Assembly: GCA_965223955.1 (NCBI GenBank)
Contig: OZ245029.1
Location: 806,001 to 870,000, forward strand
Origin: Bin75 sp965223955
GTDB lineage: Bacteria > Nitrospirota > Nitrospiria > Nitrospirales > UBA8639
DNA length: 64,000 nt
Direction: 5' to 3'
A model generated the notes under the pieces. It was not told the DNA's origin. It searched no databases and saw only the letters and a program-made list of their open reading frames with translations. This document shows positions 40,424 to 47,711 of this stretch, piece by piece. Both the position numbers and the translations under genes were made by a program. The first letter of the stretch is position 1, and the number at the start of each line of letters is the position of its first letter.

Positions 40424-40951
40424 ATGAAGAAGCTGATCTATAAAGGAAAAATCATCGATCTGTCCGTGGAGACGGTGACCCTGCCGAATGGGGCCACGGC
40501 CGACCTTGAGGTCATCACCCATCCCGGGGCCGCGGCCGTCGTGCCGATGAAAGACGACCGGACGGTGGTCATGGTCCGGCAATATCGTCATGCCGTCGGA
40601 AGCTTCATCTATGAAATCCCCGCGGGCAAGCTGCATCCCGGCGAAGACCCCAAGGATTGCGCGGCTCGGGAAGTGGAAGAAGAAACCGGCTACAAGGTCG
40701 GGCGGTTGGAGCCGATCCTGAGCTTCTTGACCACGCCGGGCTTTACCAATGAAATCATCCACATTTTTGTCGGGAGAGACCTCTCCCCGGGCACGCAAAA
40801 CCTGGGAGCGGATGAAGTACTGGAGATCATCGAAATGCCGCTTGCCCAAGCCATGGATCGTATCAAGGACGGCACCATCAAAGATGCCAAGACCATCATC
40901 GGCCTCCAGGCGGTTTGTCTCAAGATGAAGAACGAAACAGCCTTCTCGTAA
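40424..40951 (+). CDS. Nudix hydrolase, ADP-ribose pyrophosphatase-like
   Basis: The 175-residue enzyme has a complete Nudix box, GKLHPGEDPKDCAAREVEEE followed by TGY, and the upstream VVMVRQYRHAVGSFIYEIPA strand pair. That pattern is typical of ADP-ribose/ADP-sugar pyrophosphatases (NudF-like). It probably cleaves ADP-ribose to AMP and ribose 5-phosphate. It lies 43 bp behind gcvT and may be co-transcribed. Confidence 0.88.
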   Translation: MKKLIYKGKIIDLSVETVTLPNGATADLEVITHPGAAAVVPMKDDRTVVMVRQYRHAVGSFIYEIPAGKLHPGEDPKDCAAREVEEETGYKVGRLEPILSFLTTPGFTNEIIHIFVGRDLSPGTQNLGADEVLEIIEMPLAQAMDRIKDGTIKDAKTIIGLQAVCLKMKNETAFS

Positions 40952-41007
40952 GCGCACGTAATCATCCATCGTTGACCCAAAAGAATGGCCCTTGTAAACT
41001 GAAAACC

Positions 41008-41235
41008 ATGTCTTATCGCGAACGCATCACGATGGAACCTGGAAAACGAGGGGGGAAACCTTGTATTCGAGGCTTCCGGATCACCGTCTATGACATACTC
41101 GAATATCTTGCTGCCGGCATGACTGAGCAAGAAATTCTCGCCGATTTTCCTGATCTGGAGCCTGAAGATATCAAGGCCTGCCTGGCCTTTGCTGCCGACC
41201 GAGAACGGAAATTCGTGTCGGTGCCTCCCGAGTGA
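41008..41235 (+). CDS. DUF433 family antitoxin
   Basis: The 75-residue protein is a DUF433 winged-helix protein: RITMEPGKRGGKPCIRGFRI, then TVYDILEYLAAGMTEQEILA and FPDLEPEDIKACLAFA. This family is coded beside DUF5615 PIN-like proteins as antitoxins. Its stop overlaps the next start by 4 bp (GTGA), so the pair is translationally coupled. Confidence 0.9.
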   Translation: MSYRERITMEPGKRGGKPCIRGFRITVYDILEYLAAGMTEQEILADFPDLEPEDIKACLAFAADRERKFVSVPPE

Positions 41236-41564
41236 ATCTCCTCTTTGACGAAAATCTCTCACCGCGTCTTGTCGGTCTCCTTGCGACCCTGTTTCCTGGA
41301 TCCACTCATGTCCGGGAAATTGGTCTGGCGCAAGCTGACGATGACGCTGTCTGGTCCTATGCCAAAACCCATGGATTTGTCATTGTATCCAAAGATGCGG
41401 ATTTCCACCAAATGAGTTTTGTATTAGGATCTCCCCCTAAAGTGATTTGGATTCAACGCGGGAATTGCACCACTATGGATGTCGTGGCCCTCCTTCAAAA
41501 TCATCATTCTGAACTTCATGATTTCGAGAGCAATACGGAGGCAGCTTTTCTTGAATTAGGGTAA
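41232..41564 (+). CDS. DUF5615 PIN-like toxin
   Basis: The 110-residue protein starts with GTG and has the PIN-like acidic pattern MNLLFDENLSPRLVGLLATL, ADDDAVWSYAKTHGFVIVSK and KDADFHQMS. The DEN, DDD and DAD acidic residues would bind the metal of an RNase. It should be held inactive by the DUF433 partner. The target RNA is unknown. Confidence 0.9.
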   Translation: MNLLFDENLSPRLVGLLATLFPGSTHVREIGLAQADDDAVWSYAKTHGFVIVSKDADFHQMSFVLGSPPKVIWIQRGNCTTMDVVALLQNHHSELHDFESNTEAAFLELG

Positions 41565-41662
41565 AGCCTACCTCGCATGCTTTGGCAAACCCGACCGTTG
41601 CTCATTGAGTGAACGCCTGTCCTGTGCAGTCAAGGTTTATCGCCTCTGACGCTCTGGAAATC

Positions 41663-42661
41663 CTAACCCAATAAAAACCCGTCTTTTAATGGGTCGTCCG
41701 GATCGATCATGAATTCGTGACGGCCCGTGAGGCAGGCGTGGCCTTCGACTTCCGGAATAATCGCCGGGTACGGGCCCAGTTGCGTCTCCTCCACGATTTT
41801 TCCTCCGAACAGCGTGCCCAAAATGCTTTCAAACCGCAGGGATTGTCCCACCCGCAGGGTCCCTTTGGCGTGGAGGAGTGCCAGGTGTGCGCTGACTCCG
41901 GTTCCCGTCGGAGATCGATCCAATGCGCCATTGGCAAAGATGGCCGTCTGCCGCAGGTCCCCTTCGGGCGTGCGAGAAGGGCCGACAAAGATCGTGCCAT
42001 AGAGGTAGCCAAGTTCTGGCTCCGTGGGGTGGGAAATGGTGCGTTCGGCCATGATGGCCTGTTTGATGGCGAGGCCCAGGGCTTGGAGTCGTCCTGCATG
42101 TTTGGGCTCGAGGGTGAGGCCCAGCGCCTCCGCCCGGCAAAAGGCATAGAACGCCCCGCCAAAGGCGAGATCATAGTTAACCGAACCGATGCCCGGAACC
42201 CGGACCGTCTGCTCCACGGCAAGAACAAAGGAAGGCACGTTGAGAAACGCGACGTTTCGAACCTTGCCTGCATCGAGGGAGGCCTGTGCCGTCACCAAAC
42301 CGCTGGGGGTGTCGAATCGGATTGTGGTGGTCGGGACGGAAGCAGGAAACAACCCCTGTTCCAGCATGACCGTCACGAGCCCGATGATCCCGTGCCCGCA
42401 CATCGTGCTGTAGCCTTCATTATGAAAAAACAGCACCCCGGTATCAGCTTGCGGGTGTGTGGGGGTGACCAACAGGCACCCATACATCTCGTGATGGCCT
42501 CGAGGTTCCCACATGAGCGCCGTGCGAAGATGATCCAGGTGTGTCCGGCAATACTGGCGTTTTTCCAGGATGGTGGAACCGGAAGGTTCGGGGAATCCCG
42601 CCGTCACCACGCGAAGCGCTTCGCCGGCAACGTGACAGTCAAGAGTGGTGATGGCGTGCAT
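41663..42661 (-). CDS. Proline racemase-family trans-3-hydroxy-L-proline dehydratase
   Basis: The 332-residue protein has the proline racemase fold. The first catalytic residue is Cys88 in MCGHGIIG. The second position, Cys in racemases and 4-hydroxyproline epimerases, is Thr252 here (DRSPTGTGVSA). Cys plus Thr is the pattern of trans-3-hydroxy-L-proline dehydratases, which yield pyrroline-2-carboxylate. A 2OG-Fe(II) oxygenase gene lies 76 bp upstream on the same strand and could supply a hydroxyprolyl substrate. The reaction is inferred from the residue swap. Confidence 0.85.
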   Translation of the reverse strand: MHAITTLDCHVAGEALRVVTAGFPEPSGSTILEKRQYCRTHLDHLRTALMWEPRGHHEMYGCLLVTPTHPQADTGVLFFHNEGYSTMCGHGIIGLVTVMLEQGLFPASVPTTTIRFDTPSGLVTAQASLDAGKVRNVAFLNVPSFVLAVEQTVRVPGIGSVNYDLAFGGAFYAFCRAEALGLTLEPKHAGRLQALGLAIKQAIMAERTISHPTEPELGYLYGTIFVGPSRTPEGDLRQTAIFANGALDRSPTGTGVSAHLALLHAKGTLRVGQSLRFESILGTLFGGKIVEETQLGPYPAIIPEVEGHACLTGRHEFMIDPDDPLKDGFLLG

Positions 42662-42737
42662 CGGTGAGGCTGAGCAAAACGTGAGTCCCGAGCCCGCCGT
42701 GACGATGAGCAGGCCCCAGGGAAAAACGCGGCCCGCG

Positions 42738-43394
42738 TCAGGCGTACTGTTCAGTCATGAACCAACCGGCGATCGAAAGCCGTTTGTGGTCACCCGCCAT
42801 CGCATCCACCCGGCACACGCGATGGAAGCGGGGCACGGCAAAGAGGGCGAGCGATCCCGGTTGCGGGGCGATGCATTGTGCCACTTCCAGGACGCGGTTC
42901 CCGCGCGGGTCCTTCTTGGCATGATAGATGATCAGTTCTCCGCCCCAATCGGTGTTCCATTCGGAATGGACGTAAGTCACCAGGGCCAGCCGCCTGAGGG
43001 GCGGTGGGCGGTGACGGTTGGCGGCGTAGGCTTCATCCGTGTCATCATGCGTCGGCAGACAGTCTCCGGCGCCATAGGAATAGTAATTAAAATTCACGTG
43101 CCGTTGCCTGATGTTGGGAAAGGATTCCATATACTCCGCGATGCAAGGCAGTGACAATTTGTCGAGAAAGAGTTGCCGCTCGCGAGAACCGATTTCAGCC
43201 TTCAGCCAATTGCCTGAATCGGGGAAGGCCCGGGACACCGCCGGCATGTTCAGCAGGCCCGTCCAGGTCGAATGCGTCATCGCCGCCCGAAAGGTTTCCA
43301 TTTCCTTGTCGGTCCAAAAATTTTCCAGCACCAGCACCGGGTCTTTCCGAAAAGAGAATTTCTTGGCATTGAATTGATGGAGCTGCGCTTTCAT
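42738..43394 (-). CDS. 2-oxoglutarate/Fe(II)-dependent oxygenase
   Basis: The 218-residue protein has the double-stranded beta-helix of P4H-type oxygenases. The iron ligands are HDD in CLPTHDDTDEAY and the distal His in FHRVCRV. The Arg/Lys for 2-oxoglutarate is in DHKRLSIAGWF. Substrates of this subfamily include peptidyl or free proline. The ATG at 43394 with GAGAGG upstream is the start; the longer frame crosses a dispersed repeat. It is the first gene of a pair with the hydroxyproline dehydratase. Confidence 0.85.
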   Translation of the reverse strand: MKAQLHQFNAKKFSFRKDPVLVLENFWTDKEMETFRAAMTHSTWTGLLNMPAVSRAFPDSGNWLKAEIGSRERQLFLDKLSLPCIAEYMESFPNIRQRHVNFNYYSYGAGDCLPTHDDTDEAYAANRHRPPPLRRLALVTYVHSEWNTDWGGELIIYHAKKDPRGNRVLEVAQCIAPQPGSLALFAVPRFHRVCRVDAMAGDHKRLSIAGWFMTEQYA

Positions 43395-43433
43395 GAACGG
43401 ACCTCTCGTGTCGTGACGACCTTTCCCCCTCCT

Positions 43434-43680
43434 GTCATTCCCGACGCTGGTCCCCGACTTGATCGGGGATCCAGGCGATCTATAGGAATCCAGGTTTCTT
43501 CCGTCTGTTGTTTCATCAGGCACAAAACGCGTGGGGGATGGATTCCCGCGTTGCGAGAGCCACCCCACTTGATACCCGTGCAGCGAGAATGACAGAAGAG
43601 GAGGCATTCCAACCGTCGAGGAAAACCTTTCCCCTCTCCTGTCCCCTTCCCGCAGTCGTAATCGGGAATCCAGGGGTGTT
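43434..43680. repeat. CATTCCCGAC/GGGAATCCAG repeat cluster
   Basis: The gap 43395-43712 holds several units of the family seen at 30858-31118: CTGTCATTCCCGACGCTGGT...GGGGATCCAGG and a late GTAATCGGGAATCCAGGGG. A short dyad, TTGATCGGGGATCC, also occurs. No gene is seen. Confidence 0.6.
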
Positions 43681-43712
43681 CGTCAAAGAGTAAGGGAACG
43701 GGAGGGATAGGG

Positions 43713-45377
43713 TCAAGAACGCTCTGGGCTTTGCTGAGACAGGCGTTTGGCTAATCGACGTGCCACCCGGGTCATGGCGGTGGAGCGGTCCTTGGGGTCG
43801 AGGATCACGTTGAGGACGTGCAGGTGTTCGGAATCCGCCATGGCCGAATCCAGGACCTGCACAAAGGTCCCGAACGTCTCGACCCGGTGACCGATGCCGC
43901 CGCCGAGTAACGCGCAGATTTTGTCATACTGCCATTCGTGAACGTCGTTAAACGGACCTTCTAAAATTTCTCGTTCAGTCGCATAGCCGCGGTTGTTGAG
44001 AATGATGATAATGGGTGTTTGCCGGTGCCGGAGACAGGTCGAGAGTTCGGTTCCGGTCATCTGAAACGCGCCGTCGCCGACCAGGACCAGGGGTCTCAGG
44101 GACGGGTCGGCGAATCCTGCGCCAAGCGCGGCGGGGACGCTGAATCCCATGGACGTATAGTAGGCCGGAGAAAGAAATTCGGCGCCTTTCCGCACGTGCA
44201 GGTCCGCGGAGGCGAAGAGCGATTCACCCACGTCGGCAATCACCAATGTGCGCTCGTTCAGCAGCCCGTCCAGGTATCCGAACATGTTGTGAAGGGTGAC
44301 GGGCACGTCCGGCGACGGGGCTTCAAATGTGTCGCGATCCCGAGTGGGGAGGGGGCGAGGCAGAAACGAGGGCAGCGGGGCCGTCGAAAGCGCCCGGATG
44401 AAGTCCTCGAATCGAACGCCTTCGTAGCAATGGTGCTTGATGGCAATCGAATCGGCCGTGGCATGGATCGTCCGTCCGGCGGCCAAGAGCGTGGGATGGA
44501 CCGTGACGTCTTCAACGTCGGTCAGGAGCGAGCCCAACGTCAGCAGGCAATCGGCCTGGTCCACAAATTCCAGGATTTCGTCGCGACCCACGAGACCGCC
44601 GTACACGCCGATGTACAAGGGATGATCCTCCCGAATGACCGATTTGCCGAGCAACGTCGTGGCCACGGGGACGCCCATGCGTTCAACCAACGCCGTGAGT
44701 TCGTTCTGGAGTCCGAACCGGTAAATTTCCGCGCCGGCCAGAATCACCGGCCGTTCCGAGCCCGAAAGAATGCCACGCACTTCGGCGACGGCTTCCTTTA
44801 ATGCGATGGGATCGCTTTCACCGGTCGTTGTAACAGGCGTGGGGGAAGAAACCCGGACGGGGGCGAAGACCATGTCCCGAGGAATTTCCAAATAGATCGG
44901 CCGTTTGTATTTCAGTAAAGCGGTCAGGGCGCGATCGATCTCCCGTTCGGCCGTGAGAGGATCGTCAAGGATCACGGATGCCACGGTGACTTTGTCGAAG
45001 ACGTCGCGTTGGGTGAAAAAATCCCGAACCATGTGATGGAGAAAGGGCGTGGTCAGGCGTTCCTTCAGTCCCGGCGAACCCGACAGCAGCACGACCGGCG
45101 ACCGCTCCGCATACGCGCACGCAATGGCATTGACGATATTCAGCCCGCCGACGCAATACGTGACGCAGGCCCCGCCTATGCCATGGATCCGCGCATAGGC
45201 ATCCGCCGCAAACCCGGCGCAATCTTCGCGGGTGGTCCCGACGTGCTTGATGGGCGATTCCTCGATCAGTTGAAAAAGCGAGAGGACGTAGTCGCCCGGG
45301 ATGCCGAAAATATGCTTCAGCCCAAGCCGGTGCAGGCGGTCCAGAACCAGGGATCCTATGGTGTGAGACGTGCTCAT
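43713..45377 (-). CDS. Thiamine diphosphate-dependent alpha-keto acid decarboxylase
   Basis: The 554-residue enzyme is of the pyruvate/indolepyruvate decarboxylase class. Glu51 (REDCAGFAADAYA) activates the ThDP ring. The His114-His115 pair in PFLHHMV and Asp29 in GIPGDYV match the catalytic residues of pyruvate decarboxylase. The ThDP-Mg motif is GDGAFQMTGTELSTCL ending in LNNRGY. It would decarboxylate a 2-keto acid such as pyruvate or indolepyruvate to an aldehyde. The ATG at 45377 follows a short ATG-free upstream stretch. It is transcribed divergently from the outer-membrane barrel gene. Confidence 0.9.
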   Translation of the reverse strand: MSTSHTIGSLVLDRLHRLGLKHIFGIPGDYVLSLFQLIEESPIKHVGTTREDCAGFAADAYARIHGIGGACVTYCVGGLNIVNAIACAYAERSPVVLLSGSPGLKERLTTPFLHHMVRDFFTQRDVFDKVTVASVILDDPLTAEREIDRALTALLKYKRPIYLEIPRDMVFAPVRVSSPTPVTTTGESDPIALKEAVAEVRGILSGSERPVILAGAEIYRFGLQNELTALVERMGVPVATTLLGKSVIREDHPLYIGVYGGLVGRDEILEFVDQADCLLTLGSLLTDVEDVTVHPTLLAAGRTIHATADSIAIKHHCYEGVRFEDFIRALSTAPLPSFLPRPLPTRDRDTFEAPSPDVPVTLHNMFGYLDGLLNERTLVIADVGESLFASADLHVRKGAEFLSPAYYTSMGFSVPAALGAGFADPSLRPLVLVGDGAFQMTGTELSTCLRHRQTPIIIILNNRGYATEREILEGPFNDVHEWQYDKICALLGGGIGHRVETFGTFVQVLDSAMADSEHLHVLNVILDPKDRSTAMTRVARRLAKRLSQQSPERS

Positions 45378-45490
45378 GGTCTGTTCTCTATTGATTATAG
45401 CATGGCAAATAAGTATGTTGAGCAAAACTTCGGCTCGCGTCATGAGTGAGGCATGCTTTATATATTTTCTTAAGCGAGGAGGAAATAGCG

Positions 45491-46384
45491 ATGCGCACTG
45501 ATACCTCATTTGTTGTCGTTTCCCACGAACCGGCCTTGCCGCCCGGTATGCGGCATTTTTCGAGGGCGACGAAAGGCGTGCTGGCCGCACTCGCGTTGAT
45601 GCTCGTCTCTTTCGGCACGAGTGCCGTGGCTGGTGATGGGCCTTACGTGGGGATCGGGGGCAGCCTCAGTATCCTGAACGACTCCGCGGTCACGGCTCCC
45701 GAGCGAGGCGTTTATACCCCGCTCAACGCCAACGCGACCACCAAGAACGGGTTTGCCGTGAGAGGCATGGCCGGCTACGCCTTTCCAAGCGGTTTTCGCG
45801 TGGAGGCCGAGATCGACTACCGCAGGCACAATACCGACAAAATGGACGTCAAGAGCCCCGGCACTATTGTATTAACCGCTGCTGCGCCGCTATTCGGCAT
45901 TGATCCTACTAAGCTTGGTCCAGGAAGTCCCGAACTTCAGCAAGTTGAGACAATTTATTCTGGTCTCACGCAGGAGCAACGAGAGGAATTCGAAGGTGGA
46001 GTTGTGGCTGCTTCACCCCATACAATAAACGGTAGTTTTTCGATGCTCGCCTTCATGGCCAACGTGGACTATGATTTTGATACCGGGTCCAGGTGGGTAC
46101 CCTATGTCGGCGGCGGCCTCGGGGTTGCTAATATTTCGCTCGATACGGAGTCTGCAGGTGGCGTGTCGCTCGCCGACGACAGCGACACCGTCTTCGCGTA
46201 TCAGGTGGGCGCGGGCCTCGGCTATGAGTTCCCCTTGGAGGAGGGCCGTTCAATCACCGTCAGCCTGGACTGGCGATACTTCGCGACCCAGGACCCGACC
46301 TTCAAAGGGGACGTGACGGGCGGCGAGTTCGACGTCGGAATCAGCGGACACGACATCGGCATCGGGATCATCTACGGGTTTTAA
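45491..46384 (+). CDS. Outer-membrane beta-barrel protein
   Basis: The 297-residue protein has a late signal peptide (VLAALALMLVSFGTSAVAG) and an OmpA/opacity-like barrel: GPYVGIGGSLS, GFAVRGMAGYAFPSGFRVEAEI, SFSMLAFMANVDYDF, WVPYVGGGLGVANISL, VGAGLGYEF and a C-terminal Phe (IGIGIIYGF). The strand alternation and final aromatic are barrel signs. GAGGAGG lies before the ATG. It may be a porin-like or adhesion protein. Confidence 0.88.
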   Translation: MRTDTSFVVVSHEPALPPGMRHFSRATKGVLAALALMLVSFGTSAVAGDGPYVGIGGSLSILNDSAVTAPERGVYTPLNANATTKNGFAVRGMAGYAFPSGFRVEAEIDYRRHNTDKMDVKSPGTIVLTAAAPLFGIDPTKLGPGSPELQQVETIYSGLTQEQREEFEGGVVAASPHTINGSFSMLAFMANVDYDFDTGSRWVPYVGGGLGVANISLDTESAGGVSLADDSDTVFAYQVGAGLGYEFPLEEGRSITVSLDWRYFATQDPTFKGDVTGGEFDVGISGHDIGIGIIYGF

Positions 46385-46411
46385 GGCTGCTTGCGGCACC
46401 GGGCGGCAGGT

Positions 46412-47671
46412 TCACCCACTGCCGTCTCTGGCCCTATTCTCCAACCTGTCGATCACGGCCGATCCCGCCGCGTCTCCCCAGACGTTGACCGTGGTGCGGC
46501 AGCGGTCCAGGAACCAGTCGATTACCAGAATGAGGGCAATGCCTTCGATGGGCAGGTTGACGGACTTGAGCACGATCACCATCGTGACGAGACCGGCTTC
46601 GGGGATGCCGGCTGCGCCGACCGCTGCCAAGGTCGCCGTCAGCACGATAATCACCGTCTGGGCGAACCCGAGTTCGATTCCATAGGACTGCGCAATGAAC
46701 ACGGCTGCCACCGCCTCGTAGAGGGCCGTGCCGTCCATGTTGATCGTGGCGCCCAGGGGCAGCACAAAGCGCGCGGTTCGCGGCGAAACTTTGTTTTCCT
46801 CGATGACGGCTTCCATGGTGAGCGGAAGCGTGGCCGCACTCGAACTGGTGGAGAAGGCCGTGGTCAGGGCGGTCCCGATGTTTCGTGCGTACGTGAGGAC
46901 GTTCTGTTTCCCGACAAAGTGGAGGAGAAGGGGAATCACGATCAAGCCATGGATCAACAAGCCCAGAATGACGGTGCCGGCATAGGCGCCTAATTGCACC
47001 AATTGCGGCCAAAAGCCGCTGAACCCTCCCGCCTCGCCCAAACGGCCGGCAATCAGTGCGCCGATTCCGACCGGTGCAGCCCACATCAGCAAGTGGACCA
47101 TGGCCATGATGGCTTCGTTCACGCCTTCAACGACTTGAATGACGAGCCTGCCCCGTTCTCCGACCGTCGTCAGGATCCCGCCGAACACCAAAGAAAAAAT
47201 GATCAGCGGCAGGACGTCGGCGTTGGCCATGGCCGAAAACAGATTTTTCGGGATGAGTCCGGTCAGGATGGTCCGGAGAAGCTCGGGTACGCTGTCGGGT
47301 TTATCTACCAATCGTTCGGAGACGGTGGTCATGTCACTGGTAGCCGATTCAGCCGATCCCGGGGTCCCCGGCTGAATCAGTAAGACCAGGACCAGCCCGA
47401 TGACGACCGCGATGCCCGTGGTCGTCATGAAGTACAGCACCGCGCGGCCTCCCAGCGGCCCGAGTCGCCGTACGTCGCCGAGGCTCGTGACGCCGACGAT
47501 GATGGAACTCATGACCAGGGGGACCACCAGGACGAATAAGGCCTTGAGAAACAATTCTCCGAGAAACGCAACGGAATGTCCGGCTTCCGGCCAGTTTCCC
47601 CCGAGGATCGTTCCGAAAACAATTCCTGACAGGATGGCCCACAGCAGCGTGTTCGATGATTTCGTTTTCAT
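46412..47671 (-). CDS. Dicarboxylate/amino acid:cation symporter (DAACS)
   Basis: The 419-residue inner-membrane protein is a GltP/DctA-type symporter. Visible are the HP1 serine-rich loop FSTSSSAATLPLTMEAV, the NMDGTALYEAVAAVFIAQ signature in TM7, and HP2 in AAVGAAGIPEAGLV. It would take up C4-dicarboxylates or glutamate with Na+ or H+. Length is normal. The ATG at 47671 was preferred over an upstream one at 47695. Confidence 0.94.
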   Translation of the reverse strand: MKTKSSNTLLWAILSGIVFGTILGGNWPEAGHSVAFLGELFLKALFVLVVPLVMSSIIVGVTSLGDVRRLGPLGGRAVLYFMTTTGIAVVIGLVLVLLIQPGTPGSAESATSDMTTVSERLVDKPDSVPELLRTILTGLIPKNLFSAMANADVLPLIIFSLVFGGILTTVGERGRLVIQVVEGVNEAIMAMVHLLMWAAPVGIGALIAGRLGEAGGFSGFWPQLVQLGAYAGTVILGLLIHGLIVIPLLLHFVGKQNVLTYARNIGTALTTAFSTSSSAATLPLTMEAVIEENKVSPRTARFVLPLGATINMDGTALYEAVAAVFIAQSYGIELGFAQTVIIVLTATLAAVGAAGIPEAGLVTMVIVLKSVNLPIEGIALILVIDWFLDRCRTTVNVWGDAAGSAVIDRLENRARDGSG

Positions 47672-47711
47672 GGTGCCTTCGGTTGAACCCTGCAATCAGG
47701 GTGTTCGGAGG

